Assembly: GCA_007258455.2 (NCBI GenBank) | Contig: VDFB02321297.1 | Location: forward strand, 1-64,000 | From: Sequoia sempervirens | Taxonomy: Eukaryota > Streptophyta > Pinopsida > Cupressales > Cupressaceae | Direction: 5' to 3' | DNA: 64,000 bases | Part shown: one piece after another, positions 1 to 11,359 of the stretch | Position numbering within the stretch: the stretch's first letter is position 1 | Layout of the letters: the number at the start of each line of letters is the position of its first letter | The notes under the pieces: model-generated | The model's input: the letters and a program-made list of their open reading frames with translations, nothing else | Database searches by the model: none | What the model was told of the DNA's origin: nothing | Position numbers and translations under genes: made by a program

Positions 1-129
1 CAGTTCTACATAAAATGAGCAAATAACTCTCTCCAAGCTTGAAATTGACTCAAGTTGACTCGAAGCACCTAGTTGACTTGGAAATCAATCTTCAACACCT
101 AATAACTTGTCAAATCTACATACAAAGAG

Positions 130-283
130 CTGCAAACCAACATGCAATAGGGGAAAAATGATTGAGGGTTAGTGAATAGGGGTTTTCCTTGGTCAAACCC
201 CACTTTTGGTAATTAAACCCTTGAAAAGATAATGAAATGAAAGAGAAAGATAAACTAATAACATGAAAGTTATATCAACTTAC
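130..283 (-). other. Putative LTR-leader intron with hairpin
   Basis: On the minus strand a consensus 5' splice site GTAAGT (283-278) is followed 82 bases later by a hairpin motif (201-179; arms GGGGTTTG and AAAACCCC, one mismatch). A TTTGCAG acceptor-like site follows at 136-130. The relative at 25930-26094 has the same three parts with nearly the same spacing. Splicing is inferred, not seen. Confidence 0.45.
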
Positions 284-439
284 CTAACCCTTGATGATGC
301 AAGTTTGAAGTAATGTCAATGGTTGTTTCAAAGTGCTTGAATAGTGCTTGAATTGTTGATGTAAAATGCTTGAATGCTTGAGTGAATAAGTGGATGGGTG
401 AACTTGATGAATGGGGGTTAGAATGAGATGAAAATCACT

Positions 440-447
440 TATTTATA
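440..447 (-). promoter_or_regulatory. TATA box of LTR-like repeat
   Basis: The minus strand reads TATAAATAAG here. The homologous repeat at 25204-26709 has the same TATAAATAAG at 25755-25764, followed by the same downstream order of elements. Conservation between two diverged copies supports a real core promoter. Confidence 0.55.
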
Positions 448-1018
448 CAATTCTTGTTTCTTAGTATCCGTTCATACCTCATCACAGACCGACATCAAGT
501 GATTTTGAATAAAATCCCGAAAGGAAATTTAAAATATTTTGAATTTGGGGCCAAGGGGGACTCATTCACCACCCATGGCGAATGGGTTCCACCTAGGACC
601 TAAAAAAATGTGTCAAGAAAAATGTTGTATTTAATGTTATTTGTCGAGATAACATTAAAAAATATGTACACTTAATTACAACTTATGAGGGTATAAAGAG
701 ACCAAATAAAGCATGAGAAGGGTGTAAATAGTGAAAATATGCCTAGAAGAGCATGTGAAAGCTTGTTACAAGACTTTACAACACTTCAAAATAGGACTTG
801 TTGATGAGTAAAAAGGTGGTTTTTAGGTAAATTGCATTAAATAGAGTCTAGAAGAATGTAGAAATGTCTTACAACACTTCACAAGACGTTGTTCTTTGAG
901 TTTTAGTACCTAAATAAGCATGTTCAAGCCATGTTACAACATAAAATCAAAACAACATAGTTCCAACACCATGAAACAAGACCTAAAAGGTCATGAAAAT
1001 GACAAGGGGCCATTTTTC

Positions 1019-1140
1019 TATGACACAATAATATATTATATATAATACATAATATTATATATATTATAAATACATAATACATATTATAAATACATAATAC
1101 ATATTATATAATATTATGTATTATAAATAATATAAGAAAA
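1019..1140. repeat. AT-rich palindromic microsatellite
   Basis: Almost pure A/T, with interleaved ATATTATA, TATAAATACATAATA and their reverse complements, including a direct repeat of about 22 bases. It abuts the TG end of the LTR-like repeat and is probably simple-sequence expansion. Confidence 0.7.
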
Positions 1141-1850
1141 TATAACTAACGGATATCCATCTAATAACATATATCCATTATGAATGGATATTTTTTTTGG
1201 TTTGGTATTACTTATTTTGAATTTAACAAATAATTATTATTGATTTTCTACCTACATTACATCTAAAGTCCTGATTGATAGGTTGATTGAAAAATTTCCA
1301 TAACTTTCAAACTACTTAACATTTTTTGAATCTACAAGATGCACCACATTCTATGCTTCGCATACTATAGGATAAAAAATATTGAATTTCATAATTTTTT
1401 GACCAAGTTATGGTGGTCAGACACAAAAGTTTTAATAATTCTGAAAAGTTGTAATAAAAAAATCATAACTAATTATTTACGTGGAAAAAAATTACAAAAA
1501 AAAAAATCTGACACATTCGGGTATGTTTCCTCTACTTATATTGAAAAATTCAAAAAAATATATTATGTTTTTCTTGTACTTAGGGTGGTCAGACATACAC
1601 CTGCTTCTTATCTTTTTCCTAAAAATTTAGTACCACTGCATTGAAATTTCAAATTTTCTCAAAACAAATTTACTTTTTTTCCAAAAAAGGACTAGTAGCC
1701 TAGAAACTACATTCAATTTTCTACAACTTTTGTTCTTACATATTTTTGAAATTATGTTAAGAACCTATTCAAATTTTTATGTCAAGTTGCCTAACTCTGA
1801 TTTTCTAAATTTCCATCGCCACTTAGAGGCCTAGTTTGGACCCCCATGAT
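1141..1850 (+). repeat. Unassigned AT-rich repeat shared with 61330-61760
   Basis: There is no convincing gene; the 101-codon frame at 1339-1644 is low-complexity and K/N/I-rich. By eye, 1660-1800 resembles 61610-61740: both carry 'agtagc(c/t)tagaaact', then a 'ttgttctt' and a 'tttttgaaatt'-like string in the same order and strand. The right edge coincides with the point where copia reverse transcriptase homology stops (about 1850), so the copia element is truncated here. Element class unknown. Confidence 0.35.
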
Positions 1851-2660
1851 CCTGCACTGACCCATCTATATTTTGTTTGATCTATCTTAGGAGATTCAAC
1901 ATTTTTTCTCAATTTAAAACTAGTAACCATGGGAGTACATACTAGTTTAGAGTCCTCCATTCCAAACTTCTTTAGCATTTCCTTAACATATTTTGATTGT
2001 GTAATGAATATACCTTTTTCTGATTGACTAATTTGTAGCCCATGGAAGAAATTCATCCCTTCAAATATTGACATTTCAAACTCATTTTGTATATAATCTG
2101 TAAAACTTTTACACATTACCTCATTTTCTCCAAATATTATGTAATCAACATACACAACCACAATCAAAATTTGATCTCTCTCAACTTTGAAGTAAAAGTT
2201 TCTATCTGCAATACCCTTTTTGAATCCGTGCTACAATAAGTACTTGTCCAATCTTGCATATCAGGCTCTAGGATCATGTTTGAGCCCATATAATGTATTT
2301 TTCAACCTGTAGACCATGTCAAGGTCTTCTAATAATTGAAAACTTTTCAGTTTTTCAATATATACCTATTCTTCCAACTCACCATTCAAAAATGTAGACT
2401 TTACATCCATTTGATATACTTTGAAATATTTATGTGCTGCAAAAGCCAAAAACATCCTAATAGCTTCCATTCTTGCTACTGGAGAAAAATTCTTCAAAAT
2501 ATATTCCTTCCATTTGTGAGTAGCCTTTACACACAAGCCTAGCCTTGTTTCTGACAACTTTTCCATTCTCATTCTATTTTTTCTTGAAAACCCATTTAGT
2601 TCCTATCGCATTCGTATTTGTTGGTCTTGGGACCAGTTTCCATGTGTGATTCTTCTCAAT
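1850..2660 (-). pseudogene. Copia reverse transcriptase (fragmentary)
   Basis: RNA-dependent DNA polymerase domain of a Ty1/copia polyprotein. The frame at 2366-2572 carries the family signature FSPVARMEAIR, then YQMDVKSTFLNGELEE. The frame at 1823-2167 carries the active-site region as VVVYVDY, where the family has YVDD, followed by the SQSEKGIFITQSKY block. Stops and frame changes separate the two parts. After 'KIDQTKYR' the expected sequence is lost, placing the truncation near 1850. Catalytically dead and incomplete. Confidence 0.88.
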
Positions 2661-2759
2661 TTTCCTCAGTTCTTCTTCCATAAATTTGATCCAATTTTCA
2701 TCCTTGCATGATTCAGTAACTATTTTAGGTTCTATTTCAAAAATTAAACAAAAGTTTAC

Positions 2760-3710
2760 CTATTCCTCTATCATAGCATCTTTTCTTCTTGTCAGCACAC
2801 CTCTACTTTTTTCTCCAATTATTTGATCCTCAGAATGATTTTTCTGCACATACTTAGGAGTATTAGGATTCTTTTCCAGAGCTTCTTCCTCTTCCACTAG
2901 AATCTCATTTTCTTTCTCTTCTTCTTTTTGTTCTTCTTTGCAAGGGGGTTCATTAGATTCATATCCTTCTATCAACACTAAGCTTTGATGTGATTCCTCA
3001 TCTACTTTGACACTTGCACTTTCAACTATCTTTTGTAACCTTTTGTTGTAGCATATGTATGCCTTTCTCTTTGTAGAACATCCAAGGAAAATTCCTTCAT
3101 CTGATCTTGCTTCAAACTTTCTTAGGTTCTCTTCATCCTTCCTAATATAATATTTACTTCCAAACATTCTAAAATATTTCACATTAGGATTTTTTCCATA
3201 CCATAGCTCATAGGGGGTCTTTGAACTGTTGACTCTTTCTTGTCCATTGTTGATAATGTAGAATACGATATGAATTGATTCTCTCCAATAGACATCTAGT
3301 AGATTTGTTTCCTTCAGCATGGTTCTTGTTGCTTCTCGAACTATCCTATTCTTCCTCTCCACAATTCCATTCTATTGTGGAGTCCTAGGAGTTGATAAAT
3401 GTCTTTTTATCCCATGATCTTCACAAAAATGGTTAAAATCATTGGAGGTGAACTCACCACCTCTATCAAACCTTAAAAACTTTATTTTTAAACCTATTTC
3501 ATTCTCAACCATAGATTTGGATGCTTTAAAATTATCTAGAGCTTCTGATTTTTCTTTGAGAAAGGTCCCCCAAGTCATTCTAGAGTAATCATCTATTAAC
3601 AACATAAAATACCTGTCACCTTGAGAGATTCTTGTTCTGGTAGACCCACATAGGTTTTTATGCACCAAATCCAAAGGTCTTGTAGTAGATAATTCTTTAT
3701 TTTTGAACAT
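2760..3710 (-). pseudogene. Copia integrase
   Basis: DDE-type integrase core of the copia element, which would join cDNA to host DNA. Minus strand, frames 3372-3710 then 2760-3362. Two catalytic aspartates lie in LLIDDYSR and RFDRGGEF, and the glutamate in GIVERKN. The two frames are one protein broken by an in-frame TAG at 3374-3372, between TPQ and NGIVERKN. Downstream, the typical TPYELWYGKNPNV and FGSKYY motifs and an acidic linker (E-rich, about residues 130-165 of the second frame) lead towards the RT. Confidence 0.92.
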
Positions 3711-4513
3711 CTTCTTTGTCTATTTTCCAAATTGGCACTCTTTGCAAATTGCATTGATAGGCTTTATAATTCTTGGCATGTCTCTCACAACATGAGTAGA
3801 GTTGATCTTCACTAGGCTATCAAAATTGATATGATACATTCTTCTGTGGCATAGCCAACTTTCATTGATTTGAGTCATAAAGCACTTACCACTATCACCT
3901 TTGAGCTAATAAACATTCCCTTTTGTCCTCATTCCTACAACAACCAAAGTTATGAAACTTCTTTTTGTGATTTCACAACCATGATCCTTAAACACTAGAT
4001 TGTATCCTTTGCTACACATTTTTCCTACACTGAGAAGATTATGTCAGAGACCCTTGACATAAATAACATCGTCTATCTTATTCTTTTCATCAAAACTAAT
4101 TGAACCTTTTCCACAAATCTTAGCAAATATGTTATCACCAAACTTAACAAAACCACCATCATACTTCTCACATTTAACAAACTTACTCTTATCACTTGTC
4201 ATATGATTTTAGAATCTGTTGTCAATTATCTAGTAGTTTTTCTCCTCTCTTGTATGAAAGGTAGTCAACATAGTTCCTTCAATATTGTGACTTGCTTCCA
4301 AAGAAATTTCCTTCACACATCTTTCAGGGTTAGTAGAATTAGTTCCAAAATTCAAAACAATTAACAAGCATTCATCACTTCCATCATCTGAATAGTATGA
4401 TTCATCATCATTGTACCATTGTCTTCTTTAACATAATAACTCTTCTTGAAAAAATTACCTTTATGATCTTTATGTTTGTCATTTGAAACATTGCCTAGAC
4501 ATTTTGAACTACA
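3711..4513 (-). pseudogene. Copia protease / pre-integrase region, degraded
   Basis: Minus-strand translation in shifting frames gives copia-like pieces. KIDDVIYVKGL and NLLSVGKMCSKGY are typical of the stretch after the protease. WLCHRRMYHINFDSL and CKECQFGK resemble the zinc-binding pre-integrase module (H-x-C-x2-C type). No DTG/DSG protease active site could be placed with confidence. Several stops. The high-coordinate end continues the gag knuckle (final Cys codon) beyond the 4514-5382 insertion. Confidence 0.7.
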
Positions 4514-5382
4514 ATGATTTTTTTAGTGGCTAATATTCACCAATTGGCTAATAGTTCGAGCTATAATGTGACTTGAATTGCCAAATTTTTACAAAATTTA
4601 ATTATAGTCTTATTTAAATCACCAAAGAATTTATTTTATTAAAAAAATCAACTCAAAAATTCTCCACAATATTTGATACATGATTAGATTAGATTTGACT
4701 AAATTTAATAAATTATAGTAGAAATCTAAACTAATTCACCATAGTATATCATAATTATTAGTTTCCTTAGGACTTTTTTTGTAATCTTTAGTTTCCACCA
4801 TTGATTTATAATATAATCTAATGGCCCTTGTTGTATTCCATGAGGTAAAATGTACCCACGATCTATAATGCTCATTGGGCCCATAATTTTAGGTCTCACG
4901 AGCATTATAGATTGTGGATACATTTTACCTCGTAGAGTATAATGAGGCTCATTAGATCAATGATCTAAAATCAATTTTGATCCCCATTAGAATTATAGAT
5001 TGTGGGTACATTTTACCTTGTAGAATACAATGAGGGCCATTATATTTTATTTTAAAACAATGATGGCAAGTAAATATTATAATCTACCCCTTAAACCCAT
5101 AAATAATTTCCACTCTTAGGCCCCTACTTTTTCATGAGAATTATTTTTAGATTGAATGGATTCGCCACCATAATTAATACATTTTCCTATTATTTTTCAA
5201 GATTCACCAAAATTTTCTACAAAATTTTAGTGATGTAAAAAAATTGCCAATAAAATTAATAATTTTTTTGAAAAAAAAAGGGAAAGATTCACCAATATAA
5301 ATTAATCTTGTTTTCTAAAAAATGAAAGATTCGCCAGGATTTTATATATTTTTTTGAGGGGGGTTTCTTAAATTTATCACTA
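4514..5382 (+). mobile_element. 869-bp insertion splitting gag zinc knuckle
   Basis: Host sequence reads ...GAACTACA before and TTTTGAAGC after. Removing 4514-5382 restores a continuous minus-strand CCHC knuckle. The insert begins near GATTTTTTTAGTGGC, as does the repeat at 10366, and ends with a G-run then TTCTTAAATTTATC, as does the one ending at 47118. It is rich in TTCGCCA/TTCACCAA words. No clear target-site duplication or long terminal inverted repeat is visible, so the class (Helitron-like or MITE-like) is unresolved. Strand is arbitrary. Confidence 0.65.
4800..5060. repeat. Imperfect foldback (about 90-base arms)
   Basis: The left arm (about 4805-4895) contains 'aatggccc', then 'ggtaaaatgtaccca', then 'atctataat'. 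The right arm (about 4980-5060) carries the reverse complement of all three in mirrored order. A second right-arm copy lies at 4896-4955, so the structure is palindrome plus direct duplication. The 65-codon minus frame at 4726-4923 crosses it and looks fortuitous. Confidence 0.7.
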
Positions 5383-6172
5383 TTTTGAAGCATAATGACC
5401 TATCTTACCACAATTGAAACACTTGAAGGGTAACATACCTCTGTATTTTCTAGTGCCCTTTTTTCAATCTTCTTACAAAATTTTCTTCCACTTCATCAAG
5501 ATCATCTGGATCAGATTCATCATTCCTCTCTCTCTTGCTAACTTTAAAAATAGTTTCTTTTCTTGAAGCATATTTTTCAATTTCTCTTAATTCAAAAGTA
5601 GTTAAAGCACCAAACAATTGATCTCTAGAATATTGATCCAAATTTTGAGCTTCCTCAATAGCAGATACTCTAGCACTATAATATTTAGGAATGGTTCTCA
5701 ATACCTTTTTTACAATTTCACTTTCCTCTAGCTTTCCACCAAGACTATTGATGGCATTGAAAATTTCATCCACCCTTAGCATGTAGCCTGCAATATCTTT
5801 ATATTCTGACATCCTTAGGGTTTCATACTTGGCTTTAAAATTTTGTATCTTTTCTTTCTTGACCTTATCATCTCCTTCATAAATTCTCTTAAGCTTCTCC
5901 CAAACCTCTTTAGTAGCTTTGTATCTTATCACCTTCACAAGTTCTAAATAAAAAATCCCACTCAAAATAGCATTCCTTGCTTTGCCATTATTCTCATAAT
6001 CCTTGATATCATCTTCACTTGTCGAAGGATTAGTAGGCATAGTATATCCATCTTCAACTGACTTCCATATTCCAAACCCTAATGAGACAAGAAAGGCTTC
6101 CATCCTTGCTTTCCAAAAGGCATAATTTGTTTCATTGAACATAGGGACTTTGACACCATTCCTATGCGCCAT
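5383..6172 (-). pseudogene. Copia gag (UBN2-type) with split zinc knuckle
   Basis: Nucleocapsid/capsid protein of the copia element. The 240-codon frame 6172-5450 starts MAHRNGVKVPMF and shows the hallmarks of plant copia gag: NYAFWKARMEAFL near residues 17-29, then VWEKLKRIYEG and the LRMSEYKDIAGYMLRVDEI block, and an acidic tail (about 215-232). It ends early by a frameshift. In the next frame CFNCGKIGHYASK (about 5430-5386) gives the first three zinc ligands, and the last Cys lies beyond the insertion at 4513. The ATG was chosen because it follows the PBS by about 45 bases, with no upstream alternative. Confidence 0.9.
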
Positions 6173-6215
6173 CCGGATCTACCTCAAGCAGTTAAGCTTC
6201 TTCCAAGGAACCTTT

Positions 6216-6227
6216 GCTTTGATACCA
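6216..6227 (-). other. Primer binding site (tRNA-Met type)
   Basis: The minus strand reads TGGTATCAAAGC, one base from the usual plant copia PBS TGGTATCAGAGC (complement of initiator tRNA-Met). It begins 2 bases inside the LTR end (6230). Confidence 0.85.
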
Positions 6228-6229
6228 AT

Positions 6230-7760
6230 TGTTAGAGACAAAAGAAAACTTAGACGGGGGGTGAATTAGTTGTGCATTAAAACCTTCAAACCCTTATTAA
6301 TTTTTAAACCCTTATTAAGCATTAGCATGAATGTAAACAAATGAAACATCAACACATCAACAACCATACATAATAGAACACTAGATTTTAGGTGGAAAAC
6401 CCTAATCAGGGAAAAACCATGGTGAGGATTAGCTCACTATATGAATATCAACACCGATTACAAAAGGCTCACTACCATAAGGGCTCATTTCCCAAAGGAC
6501 TCACTATCCAAAAGAAATAAAGGCTCACTACTTAGGAAGATCGGTTCTTCTGAAATATAAGATATTACAAAGAAATTGTTACAAGGAGGTTCACTAAATT
6601 AGAGAAATAGGAGAATCCACCACAACCGTCCACAACCTTTGGCTCACTGTCTCCAACAACTTTAGACACACTAAAATGTAAACACCTTTTGCTCACTGCT
6701 TCTGGTAGTCTTGGGCATTCATGCTCACACTTAGATATCAACATACGATCACATACACATCATTTCAAACCACATATCACATCACACACTTCTCCAATAA
6801 TTGACTTTGTATATATTTTTTTTGCAACCATAAATAACCTTCTCCAAGTTGGCTTCAATGAAATGTATGCACCTCAAACGTACAACCACCAAATAGGTTA
6901 GTAGCAAACAATTTTGTGGTGGAAAGAAGTGAAGGAAAATCACACCAAGGGTTAACCAGGACAAAAATCTACACTGACATGCTACACCAGGCTTCCACAA
7001 TCCATGAAGCACATCCACGAATAGCGCTAACATGCCAGGTTGGCCAAACTAGCATTAACACTATCAAGCAACCAAATTCACACTTCACCAATTCTAGAAA
7101 CATCCTACAGATCACATACCAACATTACACAGTATCCTAGAATATTCCAACACTAACAAAATATTCAAAATCACTAGTGCAAACACATAAAAATAAAAAT
7201 TCTATCATCTTGTGCAACTAGTCAAATTACCACTAAGAAACAATTCATGAACCAAGCTTGCAGAATAGATAAACACCAAACCATCCAAGGGAAGATAGAT
7301 ACAAGCATCATTAGAAAATTCTCAAATCCATAAGACAAGAAACTTCAGCATGGAGAAATGTGGAGCAATTCCATTTTTCTCATATATGTTCCTCTTCACA
7401 AGCCAAACACTTTCAAACACATATACTGTCGCATGATCCACAACTTGAAAATCTAGATATAACAGCTTCAAAGACCATTGATCATCACTTTAAAACTACA
7501 CAAGAACATATTCAAGCACAAAGAAATGTAGAGAAAAATATAGAACACATCCCTATCAACTTGTACACTCTTTATACATTTTTTCTCAAAAGCACTTGGA
7601 AACCAAGTGACCCTGTTGCATATACAACACCTACTCAACACCACAAACACCTTCTCATCATGACCACACTAGAGGTTGATATAAATGACAATAATAATGA
7701 CAACATAGTACAATAGAAGGTGACAATCATTTATATAAAGGACATTCATTTAAAGAAGAG
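6230..7760 (-). repeat. 5' LTR of copia element (outer edge uncertain)
   Basis: The LTR begins on the plus strand with TGTTAGAGAC next to the PBS, so on the minus strand it ends GTCTCTAACA. Inside is a series of 'ggctcact' words (6425-6710). A minus-strand TATATAA lies at 7737-7731. No second copy is present to fix the outer boundary, since the 3' LTR is lost, so 7760 is only a guess beyond the TATA box. Small frames within it (for example 7360-7716 on plus) show no family features. Confidence 0.55.
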
Positions 7761-10360
7761 GTAGTATTTAATAGTTTAGGATAGTTAAATGAAGGATAAT
7801 ACCTACCATCACAGTAGACAACTATCATGAAGATAAGATAGTATTTTGTAAATGATAGATTTCAATGAATTCAGTGAAGGGGCATATTTCATGATGAAGG
7901 ACATAGGTATGATGGGGAAACCTAATAAATGGATATGATGAGAAAGAAAGGACATACCACAAGAAGGAGCAGTCATCTTCCATGTTATAGGTTTGGAATC
8001 ATCATTGGAAGTGAATGCTACACAAAGGATGCAAAAGATAAACTATGCTTATGATCATTTAAAAGGGGCAGAGCAAGATGCTACATTTCAGTCATATAAA
8101 GAAGGGTATTTCAATGAAAGTGGTTTCAAGATTCAAAGGATAATGGTGTCCATGGTTGATGAAGGAAATGATTAAGCTATTGTTGGGTATGACAAATAAG
8201 AAGGAAGTCATGTAATGAATGGGAAGGTCAAGTGAGATAGGGTAGATATTACATAGGATGACAGCGACCTTTACACCCAATACATATTTGTGAGAATGCT
8301 TAAATGCAATATATAGTGAGAACATGATGGAATATCAAGGGACAATCCTAAGACTAGCATATAGAGCATGTGGGGATGGTATTTATCAAGGTAAGATAGT
8401 ATATTTCAAGTGCATAGATAAAGGTTTTAAGGTCACATTCAAGATAGTGACATAGTTACAGTCATCATCAAGGTGTTAGGAAACAGGATGATAGTCAAGG
8501 AGGACTATGAAAAGATAAGAAAGGACATATGAAAGTGATAATTATGATAGTGAAAATATGGTTGTGAAAAGAGGACAATTAAACACATGGATAGTGAGAT
8601 TTATAGTAGTGATTTAATATAGTGAACTTATTGATTAACATTGTGACCTAGTATCATAGTCATTGATCTTGTAATAAAGACTTTGTGAAAGTGACCTTGA
8701 TAGTTTACTATGACAGTGAGATGCATGAAAATGACTTATGACCGTATGACCTCATTGATCAATACCTTGTTATAGTCACCTTAAAATGGTAGTCACCTTG
8801 CAAGGGAAACAATATGATAAGGATTCTAATAAGAATGAAGAAGGATTGTTTTTAATGACTGTGATCAAGGAATTTATGATTGTTTTTATGTTTTATGTTC
8901 AATAAGTACCTATGGACTATGATAAAAACCTATGATCAATGATTAGTGTGTGCAATCAGGACTATTGAATATGATTTGTAGTCACTTGAATGAGATTTAG
9001 GAAAATGAAATGCATGGGTTGTATGGATAATGCTTATAAAATAACAAAACACAGTCATAGCAATAGATAACAATGGTATGTTGTAGCATGAAATCATTGT
9101 AGCTTGTCTTGAGCATCACAAGAGGTTATAGCCTATCAATTTTTAGTTGCAAGGGAAGTCATCAAATAAATGATACAAGTGACAAGCCTATGATGATGAG
9201 TTACAATGAAGAAAACATGAAATTGCAACAAATTTGTTTTCATGCCTATTATAGGACAATAATGTAGGTGGAAAAAAGTATTAAAATGATATTGCAAAGA
9301 TCAAAGATAAGGGAAAAAGGACAATCACTAACAATCCAAGGATAGTCCTTATGACTGTAATGACAATCCTCATTTGCAATAAAGTCATCGACAGTCCTTA
9401 AGGCAGAGCATAGAAGAGTTTTCTTCAAAACTTGGGAGCCAAATAAAGAAGGAAAAATCATGATCAAAGGACAATAGGTTTGAAGATGGATGGAAATTAT
9501 ACCAAACTCAAGACACAAGGACGTTAAAGGGAAGTGATAAGTTTGATTCCATGACAATTCTCTAGATGTAAATGTAGTGACCTTACACAATGAATAGGGC
9601 AATATATGAAGGATTGTACAATTACCAAAAGGGTAGAACTTTCAAATAAGGGTAGTCTTCAAAAGCATGAAAAGGATAGTGACAAAATCATAGCCAAGGA
9701 GGATGTCATGGATAGATAGTCCAATCCTTTGATACCTTTAATAGTTCAAGGAAGATCAATAGTAATAGGAGTAAATGGAAGCCTTATTCAAAAAGATGAT
9801 TCCAAGTTTCAAAGGAAGATAGGTCAAAGTTGCAAACCTTAACAATCAAGATAGTTATCAATTAGGTGAACCTCCAAAAAGGATAACTTAATACACATGA
9901 AATATTGAATAGATCATGAACGTGATAGTGATTTATGTCTAGTGATAATTCAAAGTTTTTATACATGCATGATTTACTAAACAAAAAATAGTTATCCCAT
10001 GCCTCCTAGAAGACCTAGTCATCTTCAAGCTATTTCAAAGTATTCTAGGCATCTTCTCTCACATGCATATCATCATGCATATGTTTTCATGATTAAGATA
10101 GTTAAAGGGTTAGTTTTCAAGAACTTTCAGTTAGTTTAGGCCTATTTGAGAAGCCTACATGGGTGTAGCTGGAGTTAAGAGGAGTTTGAAGCCAAAAGCA
10201 TGTAATTTGAGGTAGTTTGGGGTCCTAAAATAAAGGCTTTTTTTCCTTGTATGCCCAAAAACCCATAGTTTCATGAAAATTGATTGAAGACATCAATTCC
10301 AATCAATTTCATGCATATTTGTGAAGATCAATTCAAGTTCATTTGGGGGAACACTTAGGG
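7761..10360. other. AT-rich spacer, no gene recognised
   Basis: About 2.6 kb with no frame above 120 codons and no recognisable domain. Short words such as gatagt, gacaat and agtcac recur irregularly on the plus strand (8400-9900), perhaps decayed simple repeat or old element DNA. I see no terminal repeats or RNA gene. Confidence 0.5.
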
Positions 10361-10960
10361 ATTTTTTTAGTGGCAAATCTTCGTAAATTGGAAAATAGTA
10401 TAATCAGCCAAGTCAAAATTGGGAAATAAATTGCAACCAACGGGGTGCCAAATTACCCGAATTTTTTTGAATTATTACATTTCCATTCGCCATCAATTTA
10501 TTTTATGAGGCATATGTAATTAATAGTTTTTCATAACAAACTATGCCTTTCAAATGGACTAATTAATATTTTCACCAAGAATCTTGGAGGCATGTATTAA
10601 ATCACCCCCACATTTGCCAATAGTATGAGAAAACATTGTGTATTAGGACACATTTCACCAACATAATTAAATGTTCACTGCACGTGAGGACCCATTTTTC
10701 CTATAACATTCAAAAATAATTACATTTGAGGGACACATTTCACCAATTACATTAAAAAATAATTGCATATGAGGACCCATTTCACCAATACTATGATAAC
10801 TCCATGCTAATTATAGGGCCATAATCGCCTTGAAAATTACAATGTATGTGTTCCATTGAGGTTTGCTTCTCTCAATAATTAAATTTATTGTTATATAATC
10901 ACATGGGATTTGCCAAATTTTTACTATACCATTTAAAAATCCCATGAAATTCACCAAATA
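10361..10960 (+). repeat. TTCGCC-type dispersed repeat, second copy
   Basis: Starts with GATTTTTTTAGTGGCAAAT, nearly the same as the start of the insertion at 4514, and continues with recurring 'ttcaccaa', 'ttgccaa' and 'acccatttcacca' words. It lies just upstream of the TATA box of the hAT-type gene. Its 3' edge is not defined. Non-coding. Confidence 0.5.
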
Positions 10961-10968
10961 TGGATTGA

Positions 10969-10976
10969 TATAAATA
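10969..10976 (+). promoter_or_regulatory. TATA box of hAT-type gene
   Basis: TATAAATA, followed about 160 bases later by a consensus 5' splice site AAAG/GTAAGT (11136-11141) and then by hAT-type coding sequence. This suggests a short leader exon and an intron. Transcription start would be near 11000. Confidence 0.5.
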
Positions 10977-11359
10977 CAATCGAAGATGATTTATTCTTAC
11001 ACATTTTGTTTAGTTCTAAACTTGTGAGCTCTCAATTTGGAAGTTGGACTTGGAACCTTGATCATAAGAAAGTTAAAAACTTACAACTATAGGCATTCCT
11101 ACATTAACAAATAACAAGTTAGTGAAAACCTAAAGGTAAGTGATCATTTCTTGAATATTCATAGTGTTATAAGGATTTTTTTATCTCTTTTCTATTCTTT
11201 CTTCAATCTTAAAGATGATATTGAGTAGGGAATGGGATCTATATTCTATGTACTTCTTAAACAAGAAGACAATTTTTTCTATCTTTTATTTCGTGAGAGA
11301 TCAAGATTTCGAGAATCAAGTGCAACAAGAGTAAGACTCCTCAAGGTGGTGAAGGGAGG

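Larger units (their letters stand above)
1..1025 (-). repeat. LTR-like dispersed repeat, minus copy
   Basis: Read on the minus strand, this stretch matches the plus-strand block at 25204-26709 in the same order. First come repeated 'gtgttgtaa' words near 'tctagactctat', then a TATA box, a GTAAGT, a G-rich/C-rich hairpin and a GCAG. The minus-strand start at 1025 reads TGTCATAG and the partner starts TGTCACC, as expected for an LTR beginning with TG. The other end lies outside the window, so neither a solo LTR nor a full element can be shown. No protein frame is convincing here. I infer an LTR with promoter and leader; the family is not identified. Confidence 0.6.
1850..6229 (-). mobile_element. 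Ty1/copia retrotransposon internal region, truncated
   Basis: The minus-strand order is PBS (6227-6216), gag, CCHC knuckle, degenerate protease/pre-integrase, integrase, reverse transcriptase, which is the copia order (integrase before RT). RNase H and the 3' LTR are missing because homology ends near 1850. Every domain carries stops or frameshifts, so it is inactive. A separate 869-bp insertion (4514-5382) splits the gag knuckle. Domains are listed separately. Confidence 0.9.

Noticed and set aside
4514..5382. CACTA transposon
   Set aside because: TAGTG and CACTA occur near the ends but in the wrong orientation, and no 3-bp duplication is seen.
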